DNA of 64,000 nt from Virgisporangium aurantiacum (GCF_016863635.1 NZ_BOPG01000012.1:434001-498000); one strand, 5' to 3'. Shown: positions 17,126-25,623, counted from the first letter of the stretch. A program made the numbers and translations. The notes: generated from the sequence alone by a model not told the origin.

Positions 17126-18262
17126 GTGGACGATGGAACGGGGGTGGTCGCCGTGGATCAGATCCGGCGCTGGCGGGACATGCTTACCGCGGAGCGGGAC
17201 GCCGCCGCGCTGTACGAGCGGCTGGCCGCCGCGGAGACCGGTGAACGCCGGGCGGTGCTCACCCGGCTGGCCGCGGTCGAGCGGCGCCATGCCGAGCACT
17301 GGGCGGGCAAGTTGCGGGAGGCCGGTGCGTCCGTGCCGGCCCGCTCGCCGGTCTCGGTCCGCACCCGCCTGCTGGGCCGGGTCGCCCGGTGGTGGTCGGT
17401 GCGGGCGGTGCTGCCGCTCGTCGAGCGGGCGGAGCGGGTGGACGCCGGACGGTACGACAACGAGCCCGACGCCGCCGCGGCGATGGCGGCCGAGGAACGC
17501 GGCCATGCCCGGACCATCGCCGCGCTCATCCACGGACCCGGCACGGATCCGCGGGGACGCATCGCCCGCCGGGAGCACTGGCATCGCGGTGACCGCTCGG
17601 GTGCGCTGCGCGCGGCGGTGTTCGGCGTCAGCGACGGTCTGGTGTCCAATGCCGCGCTGGTGCTGGGTTTCGCCGGTTCCGGCTCGGACCGCTCGGTGAT
17701 CCTGCTCGCCGGTGTCGCCGGCCTGCTGGCCGGTGCGTTCTCGATGGCCGCCGGCGAGTACGTGTCCATGTCGAGCCAGCGCGAGATGTACGAGCGGGAG
17801 CTGGCGATCGAGGCGCAGGAACTCGACGAGAACCCCGACGAGGAACGCGAGGAACTGGTGCTGCTCTACCGCGCCAAGGGACTCGACCGGGTCCAGGCGC
17901 AGCAGCTCGCCGACCGGCTCATGGCCGACCGGCAGGTCGCGCTGGACACCCTTGCCCGGGAGGAACTGGGGCTCGATCCCGACGCGCTCGGCTCGCCGTG
18001 GTCGGCGGCCGCGTCGAGCCTGTTCGCGTTCGCGGCCGGTGCGTTGGTCGTGGTGGTGCCCTACCTGTTCGCCGCCGGGACGGCCGCGCTGGTCACCGCG
18101 ATCGCCCTGTTCGCTGCCGCCCTGATCGGGGTCGGCGCGGGCATCGGTGCGCTCAACGGCCGGTCACCGCTGCGGTCGGCCGCCCGGCAGCTTGTCGTCG
18201 GTGGCCTGGCCGCCGCGGTCACGTTCGGCGTCGGTCACGCCATCGGGGTGACGGTCACCTGA
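17126..18262 (+). CDS. Rubrerythrin-like/VIT1 fusion membrane protein (MbfA-like iron/manganese exporter)
   Basis: 378 residues. The N-terminal ferritin-like helical domain (about 10-150; ERDAAALYERL, ERRHAEHW, EERGHART) carries Glu/His iron ligands. The C-terminal VIT1/CCC1 transporter domain (about 160-378) has FGVSDGLVSNAALVLGFAG and MAAGEYVSMSSQREMYERE and about five membrane helices. In the family this combination exports Fe2+ and protects against iron-driven peroxide damage. The GTG at 17126 is used; a GTG at 17153 (VDQIRRW) is an alternative with a purine-rich upstream. Its end overlaps the convergent CBS-BON gene by 8 bp. Confidence 0.88.
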   Translation: MDDGTGVVAVDQIRRWRDMLTAERDAAALYERLAAAETGERRAVLTRLAAVERRHAEHWAGKLREAGASVPARSPVSVRTRLLGRVARWWSVRAVLPLVERAERVDAGRYDNEPDAAAAMAAEERGHARTIAALIHGPGTDPRGRIARREHWHRGDRSGALRAAVFGVSDGLVSNAALVLGFAGSGSDRSVILLAGVAGLLAGAFSMAAGEYVSMSSQREMYERELAIEAQELDENPDEEREELVLLYRAKGLDRVQAQQLADRLMADRQVALDTLAREELGLDPDALGSPWSAAASSLFAFAAGALVVVVPYLFAAGTAALVTAIALFAAALIGVGAGIGALNGRSPLRSAARQLVVGGLAAAVTFGVGHAIGVTVT

Positions 18263-18863
18263 CGGTGCTCTTCACGGTGACCGCCGCCACCCCCGGCACG
18301 GTACGCGCGAGGATCTCCACCACCCGGCGCTCCTCGTCGTCGTCGACGTAGCCGTTGATCCGCACGACGCCGTCGGTGACCGTGGCCGTCCAGCGACCCG
18401 GCTGGTCCGCGTAGGCGTCCAGTCGCTCCTGGACCTCGTGGGCCAGCACGTCGTCGGTGCGCAGCACCGACCGCAGGAGGTCGCGCCGGCTGATGATGCC
18501 GATCACGTGCCCGTCGTCGAGCACGGGCACGCTGCGCACGTCGCGGCTGAGCATGGTCCGTGCCACGTCGGCGATGTCCTCGGTCGGCCAGGCGGTGACG
18601 ACGTCGCGCGTCATGACCTCCGCGACGATGTGCGGGCGGCGCGTGGAGAATTCCGGCGTGGCGCGCAGGTGGGCGGTCGGGTCCTCCGGCACGCGGTTGC
18701 GCAGCAGATCACCCTCGCTGACCATGCCGACGAGCCGGTTCCGCTCGTCGATCACTGGGGCGGCGGTGATCCCCCGGTCGGCGAGCAACGCGGCGGCCCC
18801 CTCGACCGGATCGGTGGGCCGGACAGTGAACACAGGTCGGGTCATGATGTCCCGGACGCGCAT
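18255..18863 (-). CDS. CBS-pair plus BON domain protein (first of three)
   Basis: 202 residues; ATG at 18863 with AAGGAGG upstream. Two CBS motifs (MTRPVFTVRPTDPVEGAAALL and MTRDVVTAWPTEDIADVARTML), each closing with a (V/I)GMVSEGDLLR or IGIISRRDLLR strand, followed by a BON domain (about 135-202, with VTDGVVRINGYVDDDEERR). CBS pairs bind adenine nucleotides; BON domains contact lipids or other proteins. Eleven bp downstream of a paralogue (operon). Similar hypoxic response proteins (Hrp1 type, CBS only) belong to the mycobacterial DosR regulon. Confidence 0.9.
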   Translation of the reverse strand: MRVRDIMTRPVFTVRPTDPVEGAAALLADRGITAAPVIDERNRLVGMVSEGDLLRNRVPEDPTAHLRATPEFSTRRPHIVAEVMTRDVVTAWPTEDIADVARTMLSRDVRSVPVLDDGHVIGIISRRDLLRSVLRTDDVLAHEVQERLDAYADQPGRWTATVTDGVVRINGYVDDDEERRVVEILARTVPGVAAVTVKSTVR

Positions 18864-18874
18864 GGCGAGCCTCC

Positions 18875-19534
18875 TTACACGGGCATCGCGTTGACGGTGT
18901 CGTCGAGCGTCCACTCGACGCGGTTCTCGACGGAAACGACGCCGTCGACGGCCTCGACCCGCGCGGTGACGCTTTCGGCCGTCGACCGGCCGTAGACCGT
19001 TCCCCGCACCCGGACGGCGCCGTGGTCGACCTCGGCGGTAACCTCACCGTCCACAGTGGACAGAACCTCGGTCACCTGATCCCTGATCGCCGCGTCGGGG
19101 CGCAGGAACACCTTCAGCAGGTCCCGGTTGGTCACCATGCCGACGAGCCGCCCGAGGTCGTCGACCACCGGCAACCGCCGCAGTCCGGCCGTCTCCATCA
19201 GACGGGCCGCCTCCGCGACCGGCGTCCCCTTGAACACCGTCACCGCCGGAGCGGTCATGAGCTCGTGGGCCACCATCCCGGCCGCCCGGCGACGGTTCTG
19301 CCGGTGCTTCCGGCTTTCGAAGATCCGGGGCCGGTCGTGGCCACCGGCGAACTCGATCTTGTGCAGCAGGTCGGACGCCGACACCACGCCGAGCACCAGG
19401 GAGAACCGGTCGATCACCGGAACGGCGTTGACCGACCGGGTCTCGATCAGATCCACCAGGTCCCGGTACGGTGCGTCGGCGGTCGCCGACACCGCGCCGT
19501 AGGTCATCACGTCCGCGACCGTCATGCCGTTCAT
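18875..19534 (-). CDS. CBS-pair plus BON domain protein (second of three)
   Basis: 219 residues; ATG at 19534 with AAGGA 7 bp upstream; the in-frame codons further up are not needed. Two CBS repeats (MTYGAVSATADAPYRDLVDLI and LMTAPAVTVFKGTPVAEAARLM) separated by a basic linker (RKHRQNRRR), then BON (about 150-219). First gene of a two-gene minus-strand operon, divergent from a third CBS-BON gene, with two DosR-type boxes in the 144-bp spacer. Likely an adenylate-sensing protein induced on oxygen limitation. Confidence 0.9.
   Translation of the reverse strand: MNGMTVADVMTYGAVSATADAPYRDLVDLIETRSVNAVPVIDRFSLVLGVVSASDLLHKIEFAGGHDRPRIFESRKHRQNRRRAAGMVAHELMTAPAVTVFKGTPVAEAARLMETAGLRRLPVVDDLGRLVGMVTNRDLLKVFLRPDAAIRDQVTEVLSTVDGEVTAEVDHGAVRVRGTVYGRSTAESVTARVEAVDGVVSVENRVEWTLDDTVNAMPV
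19049..19061. repeat. Dispersed 13-bp palindrome GTCCACNGTGGAC
   Basis: Exact copy, inside the second CBS-BON gene, where it uses the rare Thr codon ACT. Other copies are described in the findings. Confidence 0.6.
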
Positions 19535-19587
19535 GTCGATTCCTTTCTCCATCCGGTTCGACCGTACGTCCGTCGCGTCCGGCGGCA

Positions 19588-19603
19588 CAGGGCCGATGGA
19601 CCC
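19588..19603. promoter_or_regulatory. DosR/DevR-type box
   Basis: CAGGGCCGATGGACCC, read in reverse as GGGTCCATCGGCCCTG. First of two boxes between divergent CBS-BON genes. Confidence 0.6.
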
Positions 19604-19609
19604 GTCCGA

Positions 19610-19626
19610 CGGGACCCTCGCCCCTG
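19610..19626. promoter_or_regulatory. DosR/DevR-type box
   Basis: CGGGACCCTCGCCCCTG. Centre about 22 bp from the neighbouring box (two helical turns), as in tandem DosR sites. Confidence 0.55.
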
Positions 19627-19678
19627 CGTCGACGCGGCGTACCGGCCGACAATCGCGTCGTAACCCTTGGGAGGAGCC

Positions 19679-20377
19679 ATGAACACTCGAACAGTGGGCT
19701 CGGTGATGACCCGGAACGTGGTGACGGCGCGTCCGGACACCAGCTTCAAGGACCTGGTGACGACGCTGGCCGACGAACGCGTCAGCGCGCTGCCCGTGGT
19801 CGACGACGAGGGCCTCGTCGTCGGCATCGTGTCGGAAGGCGACCTGCTGCACCGGCTCGATCTACCGCCCGACAGCCCGCACGGCCGGCTCCTGCACCGA
19901 CGCCGGCCCGCGCCGGCCGGGCCGCTGGGCGACATCGCGGCCGGCCTGATGACACGGCCGGTCGTCACCATCGGGTCGGACGCGACGGTCGGCTCTGCCT
20001 CGCGCCTGTTGGAAAAGCACGGTGTCAAACGGCTTCCGGTCGTCGACGGCGGTCGCCTCGTCGGGATCGTGTCGCGGCGGGACCTGCTGTCGACCTATCT
20101 CCGGGCGGACGACGACATCCGCGCCGAGGTCCGTGCCGACGCGCTCCTGTCCGACCCGGACGCCGTCGGGATCGTCGTCGACGAGGGCATCGTGACGCTG
20201 ACCGGCACGGTCGGCCGGCGCTCGACCGCCGACATCGCCGGCCGGCTCGCCCGGGCGGTGTCGGGCGTGGTCGACGTGGTGAACCTGCTCGACTGGAAGT
20301 ACGACGACAGCGCCGAACTGAGGCGGCACTACGTGTTCGACGCGCAGGTCGGCCCGACGGTCCGGTGGCCGACGTGA
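19679..20377 (+). CDS. CBS-pair plus BON domain protein (third of three)
   Basis: 232 residues; ATG at 19679 after GGGAGGAG. CBS 1 (MTRNVVTARPDTSFKDLVTTL, ending VVGIVSEGDLLH), a linker rich in His and Arg (HGRLLHRRRPAPAG), CBS 2 (MTRPVVTIGSDATVGSASRLL, ending LVGIVSRRDLLS) and BON (about 150-215). Paralogue of the two minus-strand proteins, sharing their regulatory spacer, so all three should rise together. The adenine-nucleotide ligand is inferred from the family. Confidence 0.9.
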   Translation: MNTRTVGSVMTRNVVTARPDTSFKDLVTTLADERVSALPVVDDEGLVVGIVSEGDLLHRLDLPPDSPHGRLLHRRRPAPAGPLGDIAAGLMTRPVVTIGSDATVGSASRLLEKHGVKRLPVVDGGRLVGIVSRRDLLSTYLRADDDIRAEVRADALLSDPDAVGIVVDEGIVTLTGTVGRRSTADIAGRLARAVSGVVDVVNLLDWKYDDSAELRRHYVFDAQVGPTVRWPT

Positions 20378-20381
20378 TCCG

Positions 20382-20398
20382 GTGGGACTTTGGTCCCG
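20382..20398. promoter_or_regulatory. DosR/DevR-type box (near-palindromic)
   Basis: GTGGGACTTTGGTCCCG, one of the most symmetric copies. It begins 5 bp after the CBS-BON stop and lies about 100 bp upstream of the DoxX gene. Confidence 0.7.
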
Positions 20399-20494
20399 GC
20401 AGATGCGGTGCGTCCGGCACTGACCGTTTCCGGTTCGCCGGCACAGAGTGTGAGTGTCCACAGCGGACATCGACCGAAAGGACAAGTGAGTGAG

Positions 20495-21055
20495 ATGGCG
20501 AGCATCGCCCACGGCCGCCCCACGGCCGCCACCCGTACCGGCGGCGAAGTCGTCGCCACCACGGAGACCGCCTCGGCGAAGGCCGCCCGGTACATCCTGG
20601 CCGGCATCCGGCTGGCGCTGGGTTGGACCTTCCTCTGGGCCTTCCTCGACAAGACGTTCGGCCTCGGGCACGAGACCGCCGAGAAGGCCGCCTGGATCAA
20701 CGGCGGACACCCCACCGAGGGCTTCCTGAAGTTCGCCGCCGCCGGCCCCTTCAAGGGCATCTACAACGACATCGCCGGCCAGACCTGGGCCGACTGGATG
20801 TTCATGCTGGGCCTGCTCGGCATCGGCCTCGCGCTGATCCTCGGCATCGGCGTGCGCATCGCCGCGGTCACCGGCGGGCTGCTGCTCGTGCTCATGTGGA
20901 CCGCGGTCCTGCCCCCCGAGAACAACGTCTTCATGGACGACCACCTCATCTACGCCGCGATCCTGGCCGTGATCGCCCTCACCGGCGCCGGCGCTACCCT
21001 CGGGTTCGGCGGCTGGTGGTCGAAGGTCGTCGGAAAGCGCACCTGGCTCACGTGA
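20495..21055 (+). CDS. DoxX-like membrane protein
   Basis: 186 residues. After a polar N-terminus (1-25) there are four membrane helices (ARYILAGIRLALGWTFLWAFLDK, DWMFMLGLLGIGLALILGIGVRIA, AVTGGLLLVLMWTA, LIYAAILAVIALTGAG) typical of the DoxX/TQO small-subunit family. Related proteins take part in membrane redox complexes with oxidoreductases. A DosR-type box is upstream, so it is probably hypoxia-induced. The ATG at 20495 is used; the in-frame GTG at 20486 is possible but sits too close to the AAAGGA motif. Confidence 0.82.
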   Translation: MASIAHGRPTAATRTGGEVVATTETASAKAARYILAGIRLALGWTFLWAFLDKTFGLGHETAEKAAWINGGHPTEGFLKFAAAGPFKGIYNDIAGQTWADWMFMLGLLGIGLALILGIGVRIAAVTGGLLLVLMWTAVLPPENNVFMDDHLIYAAILAVIALTGAGATLGFGGWWSKVVGKRTWLT

Positions 21056-21130
21056 CGGCAAGCGTGTGAGTGCCCACGGGCGGCGGACTTCCGCCGCCCG
21101 TCAGCGCGCACTCCGAAGGGATGGAAATTC

Positions 21131-21928
21131 ATGTTGGTGACGCGGGTCCGGGAGCTGGTCGACGAGTTCCCGGCGCTGTTCCGCTTGTTGCCGGGGCTCT
21201 CCGTGGCGGAGGTCGACGCGCTGGCCGGCAGGATCGGGCTGCCGCTGCCCGACGACGTTCGCGAGCTGCTGGCCGTCACCCGAGGGATCGCGGTGGGACC
21301 CGACGACGTCTACGTCGAGCGGTTCGACGACCCGGACGACCGGTCGGCCTACCACCGGACCGTCGTGGGGTGGCCGGCCCATCCCTGGGTACTCTCGTCC
21401 GACGGTGGGCGCGGTGCCTTCCTCGTGTCGATCCACCCGGGCAGCGGAGCATGGGGTCCGGTGTTCCACTCCAGCAACCTGACCTCCTACGCGGTTCAGG
21501 CACCGTCGCTGGGCGCATACCTCGACCAGTGGGGCGCGGCGGCCCGGTCGGTGAACGTCCAGGAGGAACTGGACGGCCTCGGCCTGGAACTGCCCGAGGG
21601 CACGGATCCCTGGACGGACAAGGAGTTCATGTCGGTCGCGCTCGATGCGATCGTCGACTTCCGCAACGTCGACACCGTGCCGGCCAGGGTGCTGACGTCG
21701 GCAGCCGCCCGGGCCTCCGCCGACGGATCGGTGGCGGAACTCGCGGCCGGCCTCGATGACGCGTGGCTCGTGGTGGACCTGGGTGGGGACGTGCCCGCGC
21801 GGTTCGCACTCTCCCTGTCCGAACGCGACGAGGCCGTCCCTACCCGATGTCCCGGTGACAGCACGGTGTTCGCAGTGCGGATGCGCCACCCCGGCAAGGC
21901 TGTTGAGGTGGCCGCACGGCACTCCTGA
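21131..21928 (+). CDS. SMI1/KNR4 (SUKH)-like protein
   Basis: 265 residues; ATG at 21131 with AAGGGA upstream. The N-terminal half has a SUKH-like pattern: LSVAEVDALAGRIGLPLPDDVRELLAVTRGI, then a glycine-containing strand, GAFLVSIHPGSGAWGPVFHSSN, and a helix with LGAYLDQW. The C-terminal 110 residues are less clear. SUKH proteins often serve as immunity proteins against nuclease toxins, but there is no toxin beside this one; the EEP locus is 16 kb away. Function unassigned. Confidence 0.75.
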   Translation: MLVTRVRELVDEFPALFRLLPGLSVAEVDALAGRIGLPLPDDVRELLAVTRGIAVGPDDVYVERFDDPDDRSAYHRTVVGWPAHPWVLSSDGGRGAFLVSIHPGSGAWGPVFHSSNLTSYAVQAPSLGAYLDQWGAAARSVNVQEELDGLGLELPEGTDPWTDKEFMSVALDAIVDFRNVDTVPARVLTSAAARASADGSVAELAAGLDDAWLVVDLGGDVPARFALSLSERDEAVPTRCPGDSTVFAVRMRHPGKAVEVAARHS

Positions 21929-21953
21929 GCACGAGGAGACACCTCACGCACGG

Positions 21954-21984
21954 ACGGACCGGGGTCCTGAGGACCCCGGTCCGT
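21954..21984. terminator. Bidirectional hairpin terminator
   Basis: Perfect 14-bp stem (ACGGACCGGGGTCC / GGACCCCGGTCCGT) with a TGA loop, between convergent genes ending at 21928 and 22005. No U tract, as is common in actinomycetes. Confidence 0.75.
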
Positions 21985-22004
21985 GGGTGGTGGGTGTGTC
22001 TGTG

Positions 22005-22649
22005 TCAGGTGGTAACGGCTTCCTTCTCGGCGGCCGGTTCCGGAACCGCGAAGCCCTTGCTCTTCGGGGTGACGAAGGCGTGGGCGAAGCCGGCGATCCC
22101 GAGCAGCGCCAGCAGTGCGGCGGCGAGGTAGGCGACCGTCGCTGCCTGACCGGCCTTGGCACCGAACTCGCTGAAGCCGTACGAGGTCAGCAGCAGCCCG
22201 CGCAGGGTCTCACCCTTGAAGACCGTCTCCCGTTGCGCGTTCACCTCGGTCAGCTGCTTCTGCAGGTCGGCCAGCGCCGGGTCGTTGGTCTGCTGGGCGG
22301 TGGCGATCTTCGCGCGCAGGTCCGTCTGCACGGCGCCGAGTTCGGCGTAGGTCCTGCCACCGGCGGTCGACTTCAGGTGCAGGCCGATGAACTCGTTGGC
22401 GTAGCACTCCGCCTGCTTGCCGGTGGTCAGCTTCTGGCCGGCGTACTTCACCAGGCAGTCCGACCTGCGTTCCTCTTCGGTGAGGGTGTCGGCGGTCTTG
22501 AAGGTGATGTTCTGCTGGGCGAGCTGGTCCTGGACGTAGTCGTTGGCGAAGTTCGCGTTGCTGGTCAGCACGAGCCCGGCGACCAACAGTAGTCCGGCGA
22601 GGACGACCGCGCCGAGGCTGAACATGATGTCAATCGTCCTGCGCTTCAT
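22005..22649 (-). CDS. Two-helix membrane protein with extracytoplasmic loop, unknown function
   Basis: 214 residues; ATG at 22649 with AAAGGGATC upstream. TM1 (FSLGAVVLAGLLLVAGLVLTS) at about 9-29, then an extracytoplasmic helical region of about 130 residues containing two Cys (SDCLVKY, AECYANE) and a coiled-coil-like stretch (LQKQLTEVNAQRETVF), TM2 (ATVAYLAAALLALLGIAGFAHAF), and a short cytoplasmic tail. A recurrent actinobacterial architecture with no known role. It is divergent from the alcohol dehydrogenase, with a strong DosR-type box between them. Confidence 0.8.
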   Translation of the reverse strand: MKRRTIDIMFSLGAVVLAGLLLVAGLVLTSNANFANDYVQDQLAQQNITFKTADTLTEEERRSDCLVKYAGQKLTTGKQAECYANEFIGLHLKSTAGGRTYAELGAVQTDLRAKIATAQQTNDPALADLQKQLTEVNAQRETVFKGETLRGLLLTSYGFSEFGAKAGQAATVAYLAAALLALLGIAGFAHAFVTPKSKGFAVPEPAAEKEAVTT

Positions 22650-22731
22650 GGTGTGATCCCTTTCGTTTCGGTGTCACCAAAAGGATCGGGGTTCGGCAAT
22701 GCGCCGGGCAGAGGAGAAATGCGGTTCCCGA

Positions 22732-22749
22732 CAGGGACTTTCGGCCCTG
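22732..22749. promoter_or_regulatory. DosR/DevR-type box (best copy)
   Basis: CAGGGACTTTCGGCCCTG, the clearest match. Between the divergent membrane protein and alcohol dehydrogenase genes, about 60-85 bp from each start. Confidence 0.75.
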
Positions 22750-22810
22750 CCCGGCCGGCCGGGACGGAGCGACGGTGGGATTCCGGCCATCTCGACGGAA
22801 GGAGCCGGCG

Positions 22811-23851
22811 ATGCGTGCACTCGTCTATCACGGTCCGGGCAGCAAGAACTGGGAAGAGGTTCCCGATCCGATCGTCGATGCCGACACCGACGCGGTGGTC
22901 CGCGTCGACACCGTGACGATCTGCGGTACGGACCTGCACATCCTCAAGGGGGACGTCCCCGCGGTCACCGACGGCCGGATTCTCGGCCACGAAGCGGTCG
23001 GCACGGTGACGGCCGTCGGAGCGGCCGTCACCACGGTCCGGCCCGGTGACCGCGTGCTGGTCTCCTGCATCACGGCCTGCGGCCGGTGCCGGTACTGCCG
23101 GGAGGGCAGCTACGGCCAGTGCATCGGGGGCGGCGGGTGGATCCTCGGCCACCGCATCGACGGCACCCAGGCCGAGTACGTCCGGGTCCCGTTCGCCGAC
23201 AACTCCACCTACCTGGTGCCGGCCGGCGTCACCGACGAGGAGGTGCTGATGCTGGCCGACATCCTGCCGACCGGCTACGAGGTCGGCGTGCTCAACGGCG
23301 CGGTCCGGCCGGGCGACACGGTGGCGATCGTCGGTGCCGGACCGATCGGGCTCGCCGCCGCCGTCGGTGCGCGGTTGCACTCCCCCAGCCACGTCGTGGC
23401 CATCGACGTCGCGGGTGGACGGCTCGAGCTCGCCAAGCAGTTCGGTGCCGACGTCACGGTGAACAACCGCGACGACGACCCCGTCGCCCGGATCATGGAT
23501 CTGACCGGTGGTCTCGGCGCCGACGTCGCGATCGAGGCCGTCGGTGTGCCCGAAACGTTCGAGCTGTGCACCCGGCTGGTCCGCCCGGGCGGGCACGTCG
23601 CGAACGTCGGCGTCCACGGCCGGCCGGCCACCCTGCACCTCGAGGACCTCTGGATAAGGAACGTCACCATCACGACGGGACTCGTCGACACCTACTCGAC
23701 GCCGACGTTGCTGCGCCTGATCGCCGCGCGCCAGCTCGACTCGGGTCGCTTCGTGACCCACCGCTTCGACCTGGACCACATCCTCGACGCCTACGACGTC
23801 TTCGGCCGCGCCGGCGAGACCGGCGCCCTGAAGGTCGCGATCAGTCGCTGA
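22811..23851 (+). CDS. Zinc-dependent medium-chain alcohol dehydrogenase
   Basis: 346 residues; ATG at 22811 after GGAAGGAG. Catalytic zinc ligands in VTICGTDLHILKG and GHEAVG, structural zinc loop CGRCRYCREGSYGQC, and NAD-binding motif GAGPIGLAA. It resembles the butanediol/isopropanol/threonine-dehydrogenase branch (ILPTGYEVGV in the substrate region). It could re-oxidise NADH by reducing aldehydes or ketones when respiration is limited, consistent with the DosR-type box upstream. The true substrate is unknown. Confidence 0.92.
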   Translation: MRALVYHGPGSKNWEEVPDPIVDADTDAVVRVDTVTICGTDLHILKGDVPAVTDGRILGHEAVGTVTAVGAAVTTVRPGDRVLVSCITACGRCRYCREGSYGQCIGGGGWILGHRIDGTQAEYVRVPFADNSTYLVPAGVTDEEVLMLADILPTGYEVGVLNGAVRPGDTVAIVGAGPIGLAAAVGARLHSPSHVVAIDVAGGRLELAKQFGADVTVNNRDDDPVARIMDLTGGLGADVAIEAVGVPETFELCTRLVRPGGHVANVGVHGRPATLHLEDLWIRNVTITTGLVDTYSTPTLLRLIAARQLDSGRFVTHRFDLDHILDAYDVFGRAGETGALKVAISR

Positions 23852-23859
23852 TCACCGGG

Positions 23860-23887
23860 GACGGGCCGGTGCCGGCACCGGCCCGTC
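23860..23887. terminator. Palindromic bidirectional terminator
   Basis: Perfect 28-bp palindrome (GACGGGCCGGTGCC / GGCACCGGCCCGTC) between the convergent alcohol dehydrogenase and EAL-HDOD genes. It touches the stop codon of the latter. Confidence 0.7.
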
Positions 23888-25109
23888 AGGCCCGGGTGGA
23901 CCGCACCATGCGCGTCGACCACTGCAGCGCCTCGAAGTACGCGCGGACGGGGTCGGTGATCCGGTCGTCGGTCGGTTCGCCGCGTTCGTAGGCGTGCACG
24001 ACGCCGAGCAACGAACCCAGCCGACCGCCGCCGTCGGTCAGGGCGGTCGCGATGTCGCCGGACAGCGGTAGCTGCGCCGCGACGGTGGCCACCCGCTGGT
24101 CGAGCAGGTCGGCCACGCCACCGATCAGGCCGGCGATGAACGCCGCGTCGTCGGAGACGCCGAACGCGGCGGCGAAGTACTGGCAGAGCCGGGCGTGCGC
24201 GACGGTCATCGTCAGCTGTTCGTCGGTGGCGCCGGTGACGTCGTCGAGGATCATCAGCATGGCCCACTGTCGGATCTGGGCGAGGCCGAGCAGCACGACG
24301 GCCTGCCGCACCGACGACACCGACGTGAGGACGCCGGCCGCGGCCGAGTTGCAGCCGCGCAGGATCCGCATCGACAGCGCCGGGTCGTTCGCGATGATCC
24401 CCAGCACCTTCTCGACGTCGGCCTCGGCCGAGTTCAGTTCCGCGATCAGTTCCAGCCGGCGCACCCGCGACGGGTTGAGCGTCGCCGCGGTCAGCACCTG
24501 GGGCCGGCTCAACCGGTAGCCCTGCCGCAGCTCGCAGTCGTAGCGGTCCGCGAGCTCCAGGTCGGCGTCGGTCTCCAGCTTCTCCGCGACGAACCTGACC
24601 CGATCGCGACGCCGTCGGCACGCGTCGATGATGCCTTCGATCTCCGCGGGGCCGCATTCAATGAAGTCGATTTTCACGAAGGATGCCACGTCGAGCAGCC
24701 GCTCGTGGCCGAGGCCCCAGGTGAAGTCGTCCAGCGCGATGCGGAACCCGGCCTGGGCGAGCCGGGTGACGCCGGCGACGACCTCGTCGTCCACCTCCAC
24801 GGTCTCCAGAATCTCCAGGACGGCGCGGTCGGGACCGAACGGCAACGCGAGCTCGCCGACGCAGAACTCCCGGGTGAGGTTGATGAAGCAGGGCAGCTCA
24901 CCGGCGACCGCGCCGATGCCGAACTCGGTGAAGGCGTTGACGATCACCTCACCGGTCGCGAACGTGTCCTGCCGCTGGGCGTCGACCGCCTGCTCCTGCC
25001 CGCGGAACAGCAGTTCGTACGCGACGACGTTGCCGCTCCGGTTGTAGATCGGTTGCCGACCGACGTGCACGCGTCGGGTGCCCGGTCCGGCGGGCGCAGG
25101 TGCTGCCAT
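23886..25109 (-). CDS. EAL-HDOD (YuxH-type) signalling protein
   Basis: 407 residues. The N-terminal EAL-like domain starts with the YuxH hallmark RQPIYNRSGNVVAYELLFRG, where YELLFRG replaces the catalytic EAL motif, so c-di-GMP hydrolysis is unlikely. Other strands (INLTREF, LEILETVEV, IALDDF, KIDF, VAEKLET) are kept. The C-terminal HDOD domain (about 205-400; VEKVLGIIANDPALSMRILRGCNS) lacks HD phosphohydrolase residues. Likely a c-di-GMP-responsive or scaffolding regulator. Transcribed toward the alcohol dehydrogenase; 87 bp separate it from the next minus-strand gene. Confidence 0.9.
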   Translation of the reverse strand: MAAPAPAGPGTRRVHVGRQPIYNRSGNVVAYELLFRGQEQAVDAQRQDTFATGEVIVNAFTEFGIGAVAGELPCFINLTREFCVGELALPFGPDRAVLEILETVEVDDEVVAGVTRLAQAGFRIALDDFTWGLGHERLLDVASFVKIDFIECGPAEIEGIIDACRRRRDRVRFVAEKLETDADLELADRYDCELRQGYRLSRPQVLTAATLNPSRVRRLELIAELNSAEADVEKVLGIIANDPALSMRILRGCNSAAAGVLTSVSSVRQAVVLLGLAQIRQWAMLMILDDVTGATDEQLTMTVAHARLCQYFAAAFGVSDDAAFIAGLIGGVADLLDQRVATVAAQLPLSGDIATALTDGGGRLGSLLGVVHAYERGEPTDDRITDPVRAYFEALQWSTRMVRSTRA

Positions 25110-25196
25110 ACCGTGGTCATCGACCCATCAGCCGCCGGCTGCGGAAAAGTGCTCCACGTCACCTCGCCGACGCGGGTTAGAACGGGCGATCCGACG

Positions 25197-25493
25197 TCAG
25201 CGCTTTTCCGACCGGGGGACGTGGACGGGACACCGCACCTCGTCCGCCGCCGCCAGCTGCGACATCGCATCATGGTAGTCGGCCCGGCTCATCGATCGAC
25301 GGTTGAGTCCGGCGACCAGGGCCGCCTCGCGCCGGCGGCCACGGGCGGCGACCCGGCCCCGCGTGACGGGCTTCCACCGGTTGCGGTCGGCCCTGCCCAG
25401 CCCGTCGATCCGGTCCGTCAGGAAATGTCCCGCCGCCAGAGCGGCCGCGACCAGAATCACGACCACCGTCACCATCATCACCGCCACCGCCAT
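25197..25493 (-). CDS. Small single-pass membrane protein
   Basis: 98 residues; ATG at 25493 after GGAGGAGG. One N-terminal transmembrane helix (MMVTVVVILVAAALAAGHFL) and a basic, Arg-rich cytoplasmic tail (GRVAARGRRREAALVAGLNRRSM), ending in a short domain with SRADYHDAMSQLA, a pattern like the SHOCT helix. Function unknown. The DosR-type box about 115 bp upstream suggests induction with the dormancy set. The frame runs upstream to 25637 without a ribosome binding site and was not used. Confidence 0.65.
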   Translation of the reverse strand: MAVAVMMVTVVVILVAAALAAGHFLTDRIDGLGRADRNRWKPVTRGRVAARGRRREAALVAGLNRRSMSRADYHDAMSQLAAADEVRCPVHVPRSEKR

Positions 25494-25606
25494 CGCCTCC
25501 TCCGGCCCGCCGGCACGCCTGCCGGCATCACCCAGCCTCGGGCATCGACGACGGTCGTGGAAGGGCGGATGTGCCGTCGTTCCTCGCCGAGTGGCATCGA
25601 CGTGGT

Positions 25607-25623
25607 CGGGACCTTCGACCCTG
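25607..25623. promoter_or_regulatory. DosR/DevR-type box
   Basis: CGGGACCTTCGACCCTG. In the 238-bp spacer between the 2TM-domain gene (stop 25732) and the small membrane protein (start 25493); oriented to serve the latter. Confidence 0.6.

Noticed and set aside
21131..21928. SUKH-like protein as immunity for the EEP toxin
   Set aside because: It is 16 kb away with its own terminator; no evidence beyond the general association of SUKH with nuclease toxins.
25142..25210. Terminator between the EAL-HDOD and small membrane protein genes (GGAAAAGTGCT...AGCGCTTTTCC)
   Set aside because: Stem of 11 bp with a mismatch and a loop of about 45 nt, unlike the compact hairpins elsewhere in the window.
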